NCBI GenBank assembly: GCA_016210495.1
Contig: JACQUC010000072.1
Span: forward strand, 1 to 54,792
Reading direction: 5' to 3'
Source: Chloroflexota bacterium
Lineage (GTDB): Bacteria > Chloroflexota > FW602-bin22 > JACPRP01
Length of the DNA: 54,792 bases
Shown: piece after piece, positions 16,509-24,905 of the stretch
Layout of the letters: each line of letters starts with the position of its first letter
Numbering within the stretch: the stretch's first letter is position 1
Program-made: the position numbers and the translations under genes
The notes under the pieces: generated by a model
Database searches by the model: none
Told to the model about the DNA's origin: nothing
What the model saw: only the letters and a program-made list of their open reading frames with translations

Positions 16509-17363
16509 ATGGAAGCTAGAATCCTGGACGGCAAAGCAATCGCCGCCACAATGAAAGAAGAGATCGTCGCCGACTTGGCGAAATTCAAGGAGCAACGCGG
16601 TCGTGTCCCGGGCATCGCCGTCGTCCAAGTAGGTGCCGTTCCTGCCTCGGCGCGCTACGTGAAGCAGATCGGCCGGTCCTTCGAGGAAGTCGGTATGAAT
16701 TTCCGACTAGAAACGATGGACGAATCGGTGTCTCAGGCAGACGTGGTGCGCCTGGTAGAGAGTCTGAACGCCGACGCCGGGGTCTCCGGCATCATCGTGC
16801 AGATGCCACTTCCCAAGCACGTTTCGCAGGAGGCGGTGGCCTCAACTATCTCTCCCGCAAAAGATGTCGACGGCATCAACCCTATCAACGCCGGACACCT
16901 GTTGGCGGGCGCGGGCGAGTACTTCGCCCCGGCCACGCCGAGCGGAGGAATGGAAATCCTCCGGCGCAGCGACATCCGGATCGAGGGCAGGCGTGCCGTC
17001 GTCGTCGGGCGCAGCAATATCGTCGGCAAGCCGATGGCCATGCTACTGCTGCACGAGAATGCCACGGTCACCGTATGCCACTCTCGCACCAAAGACTTGC
17101 CGGCGGTTGCGCGAGAGGCCGACATTCTGGTGGCGGCCATCGGCAAGGCGCGCATGATCGCCGGAGACTGGATCAAGCCCGGCGCCGCCGTCGTCGACTT
17201 CGGCATCAACATCGTCGAGGGCAAGGCCGTCGGCGACGTCGACTTCGGCTCGGCCAAAGAAGTGGCCGGCGCCATCACGCCGGTACCGGGAGGCACAGGT
17301 CCTATGACCAACATAATGCTAATGCGCAACACCCTGCGCGCCGCCAACCGCTCGGCTCGGTAA
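16509..17363 (+). CDS. folD: FolD methylenetetrahydrofolate dehydrogenase lacking the cyclohydrolase lysine
   Basis: FolD family protein (284 aa), normally bifunctional: NAD(P)-dependent methylene-THF dehydrogenase plus methenyl-THF cyclohydrolase. Most signatures are intact: PAS-x2-YV near 46-51, the VQMPLP glutamine, KDVDG aspartate, the Rossmann GRSNIVGKPMA segment and the TPVPGGTGPMT terminus. The catalytic lysine of the Y-x3-K pair is absent: Tyr50 is present, but position 54 is Ile (ATC at 16668-16670) in a gapless alignment with E. coli FolD around Lys54. Loss of this lysine is known to abolish cyclohydrolase activity in human MTHFD1. It is probably dehydrogenase-only, paired with FchA upstream. 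Confidence 0.9.
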   Translation: MEARILDGKAIAATMKEEIVADLAKFKEQRGRVPGIAVVQVGAVPASARYVKQIGRSFEEVGMNFRLETMDESVSQADVVRLVESLNADAGVSGIIVQMPLPKHVSQEAVASTISPAKDVDGINPINAGHLLAGAGEYFAPATPSGGMEILRRSDIRIEGRRAVVVGRSNIVGKPMAMLLLHENATVTVCHSRTKDLPAVAREADILVAAIGKARMIAGDWIKPGAAVVDFGINIVEGKAVGDVDFGSAKEVAGAITPVPGGTGPMTNIMLMRNTLRAANRSAR

Positions 17364-17432
17364 CGAATTGACTTCTTGCCGTCTGCCTTGGCGTCCGCCC
17401 ACCCGTCGCCGGGCGGTCGGCTGGGCGGACCC

Positions 17433-17465
17433 GTAGCCGCAGGCTTCAGCCTGCGCGGGGCGGGG
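17433..17465 (+). repeat. GTAGCCGC-family repeat
   Basis: Repeat with an AGGCTTCAGCCT palindrome and a GC-rich tail, in the 174-bp folD-fhs gap. Relatives lie at 21989 and 39712. Confidence 0.65.
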
Positions 17466-17537
17466 CTGGGGCCGGACCATTCACCATTGGACAACCTTTT
17501 ATGTCAAATAATCTCAAAGCAGAGGAGAAAACAAAAC

Positions 17538-19226
17538 GTGCTCACCGATCTTGAAATCGCCCAGGCGGCGAAACTCAAGCCCATCACCGAGATTGCCTCG
17601 GAGATGGGGCTTCTCGAAGACGAGATCGAGCTTTACGGCAAGTGGAAAGCGAAGGTCTCGCTGGACGTCTTGAAGAGATTGAAGGACAAGCCCAACGGCA
17701 AGTACATCGACGTGACTGCTATCACCCCAACTCCGCTGGGCGAGGGCAAGACGACGACGACGGTGGGATTGGGGCAGGCCCTTAGCAGAATCGGCAAGAG
17801 GGCCACGATCTGCATCCGCCAGCCATCGCTGGGCCCGGTCTTTGGCATCAAGGGCGGTGCCGCCGGCGGCGGTTACTCGCAGATCGTCCCTATGGAGGAC
17901 TTCAACCTCCACCTGACGGGCGACGTCCACGCCATCGGACTGGCGCATAACCTGCTGGCTGCCTTCGTGGACAACCACATCTTCCACGGCAACAAGATGA
18001 ACATCGATCCCCAGGCGATAACCTTCCGCCGGGTCGTCGACGTCAGCGATCGCGCCCTGCGGAGCATCGTGATCGGCCTTAACAAGGAGGGCGTGCCTCG
18101 GGAGACCGGCTACGACATCACTGTGGCCTCCGAGGTCATGGCCATTCTGGCGCTGACCACCGACATCTTTGACATCCGCGAGCGGCTGGGGCGGATCGTC
18201 GTCGGCACCACCAGGGAGGGCAAGCCGGTTACGGCCAAGGACCTCAAGGTGGATGGGGCGATGACCGTGCTGCTCAAGGATGCCATCAAGCCTAACCTGA
18301 TGCAGACCTTGGAAAACACCCCCGCCTTCGTCCACGCCGGACCGTTTGCCAACATCGCGCACGGGAACAGCTCGATCCTGGCCGACAAGATCGCCTTGAA
18401 GCTCACCGACTACGTCGTGACGGAGAGCGGCTTCGGCGCCGATCTGGGAGCCGAGAAGTTCATGAACATCAAGTGCCGTGCCAGCGGACTGGTGCCCAAC
18501 GTCGTGGTCGTCGTCGCCACCATTCGCGCGCTAAAGATGCACAGCGGGCGGTTCAGAGTCGTGGCAGGAAAACCGCTCGACCCCGGGCTCACCCAGGAAA
18601 ACCTCGAGGCCGTCCGCATCGGATGCGAAAATCTCCAGAAGCAAATCGAGAACATGCGCTTCTTCGGTGTGCCGGTCGTCGTCGCCCTCAACAAGTTCAT
18701 CACAGACACCGACGGCGAGATTGAGCTGGTAAGGAAGGTATCACTCGAGGCCGGCGCCGAGGACGCCGTGGTGGCCGACATCTGGGGTCAGGGCGGTGCT
18801 GGCGGGGAGGCATTGGGCAGGGCCGTGGTCGCCGCCGCCGAGAAGCCCAGCAACTTCCAGTTTCTGTATCCGCTCGACATCCCGATCAAAGAGAAGATCG
18901 AGGCCATCGCCACCAGGATCTACGGTGCCGACGGGGTCACGTACATGCCCGCCGCCGAGAAGGCGATCAAGATGTACACGGACATGGGTTACGCCGGCCT
19001 GCCTATTTGCATGGCCAAGACACATCTGTCGCTCTCGCACGACCAGAGTCTGAAGGGACGCCCGCGAAACTACCGCGTACCCATTCGCGACGTGCGCCTG
19101 TCCGCGGGCGCGGGCTTCCTGTACCCGCTCCTTGGCGAGATGCGCACCATGCCCGGCCTTCCCTCGGTCCCAGCCGGCGAGAAAGTCGACATCGACGCCG
19201 AAGGCCGCGTCGTCGGCTTGTTCTGA
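17538..19226 (+). CDS. fhs: Formate-tetrahydrofolate ligase
   Basis: ATP-dependent ligation of formate to tetrahydrofolate, the entry step of the methyl branch of the Wood-Ljungdahl pathway and a general formyl-THF source (562 aa, normal length). The phosphate loop [10 protein letters not shown] occupies residues 63-72; then come [20 protein letters not shown] and the folate-binding [14 protein letters not shown] region ([13 protein letters not shown]) near the end. GTG 17538 with GAGGAG upstream is chosen; an earlier in-frame start at 17376 would translate a repeat. Fhs with FchA and FolD gives a complete formate to methylene-THF route. Confidence 0.95.
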   Translation: MLTDLEIAQAAKLKPITEIASEMGLLEDEIELYGKWKAKVSLDVLKRLKDKPNGKYIDVTAITPTPLGEGKTTTTVGLGQALSRIGKRATICIRQPSLGPVFGIKGGAAGGGYSQIVPMEDFNLHLTGDVHAIGLAHNLLAAFVDNHIFHGNKMNIDPQAITFRRVVDVSDRALRSIVIGLNKEGVPRETGYDITVASEVMAILALTTDIFDIRERLGRIVVGTTREGKPVTAKDLKVDGAMTVLLKDAIKPNLMQTLENTPAFVHAGPFANIAHGNSSILADKIALKLTDYVVTESGFGADLGAEKFMNIKCRASGLVPNVVVVVATIRALKMHSGRFRVVAGKPLDPGLTQENLEAVRIGCENLQKQIENMRFFGVPVVVALNKFITDTDGEIELVRKVSLEAGAEDAVVADIWGQGGAGGEALGRAVVAAAEKPSNFQFLYPLDIPIKEKIEAIATRIYGADGVTYMPAAEKAIKMYTDMGYAGLPICMAKTHLSLSHDQSLKGRPRNYRVPIRDVRLSAGAGFLYPLLGEMRTMPGLPSVPAGEKVDIDAEGRVVGLF

Positions 19227-19274
19227 TCGACGAAGTCTGTTGCCAAGTGCCTTGGAGGTGCCGTACCGCAATCG

Positions 19275-19315
19275 CCCTCTCCCTTTTGCGAAAGAAAGAG
19301 GGCGAGGGTGAGGGT
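19275..19315. repeat. CCCTCTCCC hairpin repeat
   Basis: Imperfect copy of the 12393 hairpin, downstream of fhs, with an additional GAGGGTGAGGGT tail. The rest of the 395-bp gap to 19622 holds the promoter region at 19366-19410 and otherwise nothing I recognise. Confidence 0.6.
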
Positions 19316-19365
19316 AGCCGAAGTGCAACCTGTACACCCCGGCGCACAACGCACACGCCCTGTCC

Positions 19366-19410
19366 TTGTGCATGCACAATAGTGCAATCGGCACCAAATT
19401 CTGCTATAAT
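19366..19410 (+). promoter_or_regulatory. Extended -10 promoter with a palindromic operator candidate
   Basis: TATAAT (19405-19410) is preceded by TGC, an extended -10, with no good -35. The -35 region is instead flanked by the perfect palindrome TTGTGCATGCACAA (19366-19379) and a further GTGCAA half-site (19382-19387), an arrangement expected for a regulated promoter. The leader to the gene at 19622 is about 205 nt. Confidence 0.5.
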
Positions 19411-19621
19411 TGGGCCACGGTAGTAATTCTGGCGCTCACAAGGCAATCTGCCCCTTCGTCACAGCGGAGGGCCAGGCTACGACCGCAGGCAAGGCATAGA
19501 AGGCTGACAAGCCCAAGCTACAGCACTGCCATCGCCCGCTGCCAACTCGACGTGGAGAGCTTGCAGTGGGCTTCATGTTTCAGCATACGGATCTCCGGAC
19601 CCTAGGGTCAGAGGCAGCATT

Positions 19622-20782
19622 ATGGGCAAGTTGTGGATCGACGATACAACCCTCCGCGACGGCGAGCAAACCGCCGGCGTCGTCTTCGCCAACGCCGAGA
19701 AGGTTCAGATCGCCAAGTTGCTCAGCGAGATCGGGGTTCACCAGATCGAAGCAGGCATACCCGCTATGGGCGGAGACGAAAAAGAGGCCATCAAGGCCAT
19801 CGTCGACCTGGCTTTGCCCGCCAGTATCCTCGCCTGGAACCGCGCGGTCGTCTCGGACATCCAGGCATCCTTGGACTGCGGCGTAGACACCATCGCCATC
19901 TCCATTTCCGCGTCGGACATCCACATTCAAACCAAGCTTCAGCGGGATCGCCAATGGGTTCTGGAAAGCATAAAGGAATCTGTCGACTTTGCAAAGCAAC
20001 ACAACCTTTACGTTTCCGTAAACGCAGAAGATGCCTCACGGGCCGACCCCCGATTCCTGGCCGAGTTTGCACGAACGGCGAAAGAGTGTGGAGCCGATCG
20101 GGTGCGCTACTGCGACACCCTGGGCATTCTGGACCCGTTCGAGACTTACAACCGCATTCGTGATCTCATTCAGGACGCCGCCATCGAGATCGAGATGCAC
20201 ACGCACAACGATCTCGGCATGGCCACCGCCAACGCCATCGCCGGCCTGCACGCCGGCGCCACGTTCGTCAACGTGACGGTGAACGGCCTGGGCGAGCGAG
20301 CCGGCAACGCCGCGCTGGAAGAAGTCGTGATGGCCTTGAAGCACATCGAAGGTATCGAGGTCGGCGTCGACACCGGGCGATTCCGCGAGCTATCGGAATA
20401 CGTGGCGCGGGCATCCGGCCGACCCCTGCCCACCTGGAAGCCTATCGTAGGCAGCAACCTCTTCGTCTACGAGTCCGAGGGTCGGGCCAGTGGCGCTCTC
20501 CTCGATCCATCGAGCTACGAGGTCTTCTCACCCCAGGCGGTTGGCCTTGCGCGCAAGTTCATCATCGGCAAGCACAGCGGACCGAAAAGCATAAAGAACA
20601 AGCTCAGACAATACGGCCTACAGGCGAGCGACGGACTGGCTAGAGAACTTACGGATCAGTCCCGCTCTCTTTCCATCAAGCTGAAGCGCGCCCTCTTCGA
20701 TCAGGAAGTTATCGAGCTCTACGAGCAAGCAACAAAAACTCGGGTGCCGTCGGCGGCTATTGTCCGGCCACGCACGGCATAG
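19622..20782 (+). CDS. Homocitrate synthase / Re-citrate synthase-like protein (NifV-like), copy 1
   Basis: DRE-TIM metallolyase (386 aa) that would condense acetyl-CoA with a 2-oxo acid. The hallmark DDTTLRDGEQTAGV starts at residue 7, metal ligands His193 and His195 lie in MHTHNDLGMA, and NGLGERAGNAALEE follows. The GIPAMG motif near 45 is NifV-like. The C-terminal HSG region (GKHSGPKSIKNKL) is present, but the leucine-feedback domain of LeuA is absent. No nif genes are seen. In Chloroflexota such as Dehalococcoides, relatives of this family serve as Re-citrate synthase, so citrate or homocitrate formation are both possible. A second copy follows 15 bp later. Confidence 0.8.
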   Translation: MGKLWIDDTTLRDGEQTAGVVFANAEKVQIAKLLSEIGVHQIEAGIPAMGGDEKEAIKAIVDLALPASILAWNRAVVSDIQASLDCGVDTIAISISASDIHIQTKLQRDRQWVLESIKESVDFAKQHNLYVSVNAEDASRADPRFLAEFARTAKECGADRVRYCDTLGILDPFETYNRIRDLIQDAAIEIEMHTHNDLGMATANAIAGLHAGATFVNVTVNGLGERAGNAALEEVVMALKHIEGIEVGVDTGRFRELSEYVARASGRPLPTWKPIVGSNLFVYESEGRASGALLDPSSYEVFSPQAVGLARKFIIGKHSGPKSIKNKLRQYGLQASDGLARELTDQSRSLSIKLKRALFDQEVIELYEQATKTRVPSAAIVRPRTA

Positions 20783-20797
20783 AGGTAACGGAGCAGG

Positions 20798-21967
20798 ATG
20801 GCAGAAATCTATCAGCCCTGGCCACGAGACGAAACTCGCCAGCTTCATCTTGTCGACCTGACTCTTCGCGATGGAGAGCAGACGGCCGGAGTCGTCTTTG
20901 CGCAGGGAGAGAAGGTTAGAATCGCCAAGCTCCTGGACGAGGTAGGAGTGCGGTTCATCGAGGTCGGTATGCCGGCGCTGGGAATCGAGGAGCAAAACTG
21001 CATCCGCGCTATCGTCAACGCCGACCTCAAGGCGGAGCTCATCGCGTTTTGTCGGCCTAACGTGCAGGAGATCGAAGCGGCGGCCGAATGCGGTGTGGGC
21101 GCCGTCACTATCTCGGCCTCCACCTCGGATATTCACCTCAAGAAGAAGTTCAACAAGCCAAGAGAATGGGTGATCGACTCCGTCGTCCGATGCGTGGAGG
21201 TAGCAAAGAAGCATCATCTCGACGTAACCTTGAGCGCCGAGGACGCCTCGCGCACGGATCTGGAGTTTCTCTTGAAATACTATCGCGCCGCCAAGGAGGC
21301 CGGCGCGAGTCGAGTGCGCTACTGCGATACCTTGAGCGTCCTTAGCCCGTTCAAAGCCTACGAGCTGATCCGCACTATCCGCGAGGCCGTCGACATCGAC
21401 ATCGAGATGCACACCCACAACGACTTCGGGATGGCCACTGCCAACGCAATCGCGGGCATACGCGCGGGTGCCAACTTCATCACTGTCTCCATCAACGGCC
21501 TGGGCGAGCGAACCGGCAACGCCGCGCTGGAAGAGGTGGTGATGGCCTTGAAGTGCCTGCACGGCATCGACCTGGGCATTCCCACAAAACGGTTCCGCGA
21601 GCTGGCGGAGTACGTCGCCGACGCTTCCGGCCGCGCGATACCGGTCTGGAAGGCCATCGTCGGCGACAACGTATTCGCTCACGAGTCCGGGATTCACGCC
21701 GACGGCGTCATCAAGAATCCGCGCAACTATGAGGTCTTCTCGCCCGAGGAAGTGGGTCTAACCCGGCAGCTTGTCGTCGGCAAGCATTCCGGCTCTCATA
21801 CCATCATCCACAAGTTCCGCGAATTCGGCATCGACCTCACTCATGACGAGGCCAACGAGATCCTGGCCATGGCCCGCTCCACCGCCGTGGAGATGAAGCG
21901 CGCTCTCTTCGACAAAGAGCTGATGTACATCTACAAGGATTACAGGAAGAGTCGGCTGAGCGCGTAG
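20798..21967 (+). CDS. Homocitrate synthase / Re-citrate synthase-like protein (NifV-like), copy 2
   Basis: Second DRE-TIM metallolyase of the same size (389 aa), clearly a paralogue of the preceding gene. VDLTLRDGEQTAGVVF begins at residue 19, MHTHNDFGMATANA lies near 205, and NGLGERTGNAALEEVVMALK is shared almost exactly. It keeps the canonical HESGIHADG motif, which copy 1 has changed to YESEGRASG, so copy 2 looks more like a standard (homo)citrate synthase and copy 1 may have diverged. It probably shares the operon with copy 1. Substrate is undetermined; citramalate or isopropylmalate synthesis is less likely without the regulatory domain. Confidence 0.8.
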   Translation: MAEIYQPWPRDETRQLHLVDLTLRDGEQTAGVVFAQGEKVRIAKLLDEVGVRFIEVGMPALGIEEQNCIRAIVNADLKAELIAFCRPNVQEIEAAAECGVGAVTISASTSDIHLKKKFNKPREWVIDSVVRCVEVAKKHHLDVTLSAEDASRTDLEFLLKYYRAAKEAGASRVRYCDTLSVLSPFKAYELIRTIREAVDIDIEMHTHNDFGMATANAIAGIRAGANFITVSINGLGERTGNAALEEVVMALKCLHGIDLGIPTKRFRELAEYVADASGRAIPVWKAIVGDNVFAHESGIHADGVIKNPRNYEVFSPEEVGLTRQLVVGKHSGSHTIIHKFREFGIDLTHDEANEILAMARSTAVEMKRALFDKELMYIYKDYRKSRLSA

Positions 21968-21979
21968 AACCACTGGGCC

Positions 21980-22138
21980 CGCCCACTTGTAGCCGCTGGC
22001 TTCAGCCTGCGCGCGCCCTTGCTGTACCAGACCAGGCGGGAAGACGGCCCCGCCACGGCGAGAGCCTGCCATCCTGCTGACGCCTCGACGCTCGAACAGG
22101 CACGCGTCCGCCTCCGGCGGACGGCTACGGGTGGGCGC
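21980..22138. repeat. GTAGCCGC-family element with inverted ends
   Basis: The left end (GCCCACTTGTAGCCG, 21981-21995) is matched in inverse orientation by CGGCTACGGGTGGGC (about 22122-22136). The interior holds a TGGCTTCAGCC palindrome and a GTCCGCC/GGCGGAC hairpin. The paired ends make it look like a small non-autonomous mobile element. Confidence 0.5.
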
Positions 22139-22184
22139 ACGCGACACAGCATCTATGAGCCCTGCGTAACGTCCCACCCTTTCT

Positions 22185-22213
22185 TTGAACGCCAAACCAG
22201 CCGCGTATATAAT
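22185..22213 (+). promoter_or_regulatory. Promoter of the flavodiiron gene
   Basis: TTGAAC (22185-22190), 17 bp, then consensus TATAAT (22208-22213); leader about 30 nt with AAGGAGG before the start codon. Confidence 0.65.
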
Positions 22214-22250
22214 ATTATGATACCGCGGGATCGATTTCGAAGGAGGCTGA

Positions 22251-23438
22251 ATGGTGAACGGAAGAAGATTAAGAGAGAACGTTTTCTGGGTGGGCGCCGT
22301 CGACTGGGATAGAAGGCTATTCGACAGCCTCGTCCATCTGCCCGACGGAACAAGCTACAACGCCTATCTGGTGAAAGGTGCCGAGAAGACGGCACTCATA
22401 GACACCGTGGATCCCACGATGTCCAAAGTCCTGTTGAGCCGTCTGGAAGGGCTCGGCGTACAGGACCTCGACTACATAGTGGCCAACCACGCGGAGCAAG
22501 ATCACTCCGGTTCGCTGCCGCAGGTCGCGGCAAGATTCCCCAGGGCCAGAATCGTGTGCTCGCCAAAGGCCAAGAAGATGCTGGTGGATCTGCTGCCGAT
22601 CCCCGAAGACAAGTTCATTACCGTGGAGGATGGCGAAAAGCTCTCGCTTGGCGATTTCACTCTCGAATTCATCCACACCCCGTGGATCCACTGGCCCGAG
22701 ACAATGGTTACCTACCTGCACGAACAGAAGACACTGTTTAGCTGCGACTTCTTTGGCTCCCACCTCGCGACGTCGCGGCTGTACTCTGAGGACGACTGGC
22801 AGGTGTACGAGGCGGCTAGGAGCTACTACGCAGAGGTGATGATGCCCTTTAGAACGATCATTCGCAGAAACCTGGAGAAGCTAGAAAGATACCCCATTGA
22901 GATGATCGCGCCGAGCCACGGTCCGGTTCACAACAAGCCCGAGCGCATCGTGCAACTGCATCGCGAATGGGTTTCTGAAGCGGTTAGAAACGCTGTCGTC
23001 CTTCCCTACGTGTCAATGCACGGGAGCACGCAGACAATGGCGGACTACCTGACGGAGGCTTTGCAGGCCGAGGGCGTGGCTGTCGATAAGTTCAATCTGG
23101 TCGTAACAGAGATGGGCAAGCTGGCGTCGGCGGTCGTCGACGCGGCCACCATCGTCATTGGCTCGCCCACCGTCCTCGCCGGAGCGCATCCGCACGTCAT
23201 TTCCGCGGCTTTCCTGGTGAACGCCTTGCGGCCGAAGCTGCGGTTCGCGTCGATCTTCGGCTCTTACGGCTGGGGAGGGAAGATGGTGGATCAGATATCC
23301 AGCACCCTTTCCAATCTGAAGATCGAGATGCTAGAACCCGTCGTGGCCCAGGGCTATCCCAAAGACGCGGACTACAGAGCGCTCAAAAGGCTGGCGTCTG
23401 AGATAGCGGCAAAACACCAGGGAAGCAACTTCGCCTAG
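22251..23438 (+). CDS. Flavodiiron protein (A-type flavoprotein, O2/NO reductase)
   Basis: Cytoplasmic oxygen- or nitric-oxide-scavenging enzyme of anaerobes (395 aa). The metallo-beta-lactamase-like domain carries the full diiron set: His80, Glu82, Asp84 and His85 in HAEQDHSG, His147, Asp166 and His223. A flavodoxin-like FMN domain spans about 256-395, opening with the phosphate-binding loop SMHGSTQTMA. There is no C-terminal rubredoxin or flavin-reductase extension, so this is the minimal class A form and needs an external electron donor. It is a single gene with its own promoter. Confidence 0.93.
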   Translation: MVNGRRLRENVFWVGAVDWDRRLFDSLVHLPDGTSYNAYLVKGAEKTALIDTVDPTMSKVLLSRLEGLGVQDLDYIVANHAEQDHSGSLPQVAARFPRARIVCSPKAKKMLVDLLPIPEDKFITVEDGEKLSLGDFTLEFIHTPWIHWPETMVTYLHEQKTLFSCDFFGSHLATSRLYSEDDWQVYEAARSYYAEVMMPFRTIIRRNLEKLERYPIEMIAPSHGPVHNKPERIVQLHREWVSEAVRNAVVLPYVSMHGSTQTMADYLTEALQAEGVAVDKFNLVVTEMGKLASAVVDAATIVIGSPTVLAGAHPHVISAAFLVNALRPKLRFASIFGSYGWGGKMVDQISSTLSNLKIEMLEPVVAQGYPKDADYRALKRLASEIAAKHQGSNFA

Positions 23439-23483
23439 ACAGTCCGGTGCGGAATCCCGCTGCGTAGGGCAGGCCCGGCGTCC

Positions 23484-23509
23484 GTAGGGGCGGACGGCTC
23501 TGTCCCCCC
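23484..23509 (+). repeat. GTAGGGGC-family repeat
   Basis: Copy between the flavodiiron gene and the convergent Uma2 gene; a partial GTAGGGC copy lies just before it at 23464. Confidence 0.65.
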
Positions 23510-23559
23510 AGGGGTGGGGCCGGGCGCATTCAGAGCGATGGCCAGAACCCGAGTCCAGA

Positions 23560-24120
23560 TCAGCCCAAAATGTCCGCGACGGAGAGCTTTCGAGACGGGA
23601 ACGCGGCTGGGGCGAGCTTGTCGCCCCGGCGCAGCACCTGCGCTGTGCGGTAACCCCCGTTGACGGGCTCACGGTAGACGGTGATACTCTCCTGCTCCAT
23701 GTCGACCAGCCATACCTCGGGGATACCACTTTGGGCGTACAGCGGCATCTTCACGTGTCGGTCACGTGCCACCGAGCTATCGGCCACTTCTACCAGCAAC
23801 AAGACGTCAGAAGGCTTGGGATGGCTCGAGGCATAGAAGTCCGGCCGGTGGCGGAGCAGGGCGAGGTCAGGCTGCAGCGCCGTGTACTCGCCGATGATGA
23901 CCGGGTTCTGTGGACTGACCGTAGCCAGAGATCTGAACTTGCTGAACATCAGGTCACTAAGCCGGTTCACGCAGCCGGCGTGCCGGGGTCCGATTGGCGT
24001 CATTTCGATCACCTCACCGTCGATGAGCTCGACGCGATCGTCCTCGTCCAGGATCCCTGCCTGAGCCATCTGTTCATACTCGGAAACTGTAAACCGCCGT
24101 CTCGTCAATTGAACGACCAT
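23560..24120 (-). CDS. Uma2 family (DUF820) putative endonuclease
   Basis: PD-(D/E)XK-fold protein (186 aa) of the Uma2/DUF820 family, abundant in Cyanobacteria and Chloroflexota but with poorly known roles. Family features are RVELIDGEVIEMTPIGPRHA near residue 40, the central QPDLALLRHRPDFY with its acidic residue near 95, and the LLLVEVADSSVARDRHVKMP core (E-x-A/D then K) near 120. It ends with YAQSGIPEVWLVD. ATG 24120 has AAGGAGG at good spacing. It stands alone with its own promoter. Confidence 0.8.
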   Translation of the reverse strand: MVVQLTRRRFTVSEYEQMAQAGILDEDDRVELIDGEVIEMTPIGPRHAGCVNRLSDLMFSKFRSLATVSPQNPVIIGEYTALQPDLALLRHRPDFYASSHPKPSDVLLLVEVADSSVARDRHVKMPLYAQSGIPEVWLVDMEQESITVYREPVNGGYRTAQVLRRGDKLAPAAFPSRKLSVADILG

Positions 24121-24150
24121 AGCCCGCCTCCTTACATCGCCTGCACAGGT

Positions 24151-24180
24151 ATTGTAGAACGGGCTGGCGGAGCGTGTCAA
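24151..24180 (-). promoter_or_regulatory. Promoter of the Uma2 gene
   Basis: On the minus strand TTGACA (24175-24180), 18 bp, TACAAT (24151-24156); start near 24144 gives a short leader of about 24 nt. Confidence 0.65.
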
Positions 24181-24288
24181 CACAACACGCGGCCCAGGCT
24201 TGAGATGCGTGCGCAATCGGCTGGCAGTGGCCACAAGGATCGGCTGCGGTTGTGTATGGACTTCAGGCAGGCTAGCACCGAGGCGCAT

Positions 24289-24317
24289 TTGAGGTAGTTC
24301 CGCGGATTTGATATACT
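24289..24317 (+). promoter_or_regulatory. Promoter of the nucleotidyltransferase gene
   Basis: TTGAGG (24289-24294), 17 bp, TATACT (24312-24317), about 80 nt before the start codon at 24397. Confidence 0.5.
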
Positions 24318-24396
24318 GACAGAGTGGGCGGGGAAAAAGATAAGCCGATCCAACGACGAAGTGCTGTGCCGCGAACAGACGCGATGGCGGATCGAT

Positions 24397-24819
24397 ATGG
24401 ATCGAAGAACTTCTACGATTAACGCCCGGCAAACCCGGCCGTGGCAACAAGAATTGGTCCTCCGATTCACCGAGCTGATGTGGGAACCTTACGGTGCAAC
24501 CCTTTATGTGTTCGGCTCGCGAGTACGTGGGACGGTTCGTCGCGATAGCGACTACGACATCGGAGCTGTATCCGACGCATTTGCGGGGCAGCACATAATG
24601 GATCGTGCGCTGGCCCGCCAGGACTGGTGGATAGCGGCTGGTGGGTGGAGGATTCCCCTCGATCTTCACCCCTACACCCCAGACGAGTTTCACGAGGAGT
24701 TGCGGGGGCTTGGCTATCTAGGGCAGGCGAAACGACGTGGAGAACTGGTCAAAGTACCTCTTCGTATGAGCGATGATCCACCGGCGCCGCTGAGAGACAT
24801 CGTCGCCCCTGAGAAATGA
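24397..24819 (+). CDS. Nucleotidyltransferase domain protein (NT_KNTase/MNT-like)
   Basis: Small soluble protein (140 aa) with a pol-beta-type nucleotidyltransferase core. LYVFGSRVRG and DSDYDIGAVSD provide the G-S-x-n-D-x-D metal/nucleotide site, and LDLHPYTPDEF supplies a later acidic residue. Relatives include the MNT half of HEPN-MNT toxin-antitoxin pairs, where MNT modifies its HEPN partner, but no HEPN gene is visible beside it. ATG 24397 is chosen because the family core starts soon after; 24361 is also in frame. Function unknown. Confidence 0.65.
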   Translation: MDRRTSTINARQTRPWQQELVLRFTELMWEPYGATLYVFGSRVRGTVRRDSDYDIGAVSDAFAGQHIMDRALARQDWWIAAGGWRIPLDLHPYTPDEFHEELRGLGYLGQAKRRGELVKVPLRMSDDPPAPLRDIVAPEK

Positions 24820-24905
24820 TGCGAAAGAAGCCGCACTTTGACGACGAGACAAGAAGGATTCACTTGGTCAATCGCCTCAATGCAATCAACGGGATGCTCC
24901 CCCGC

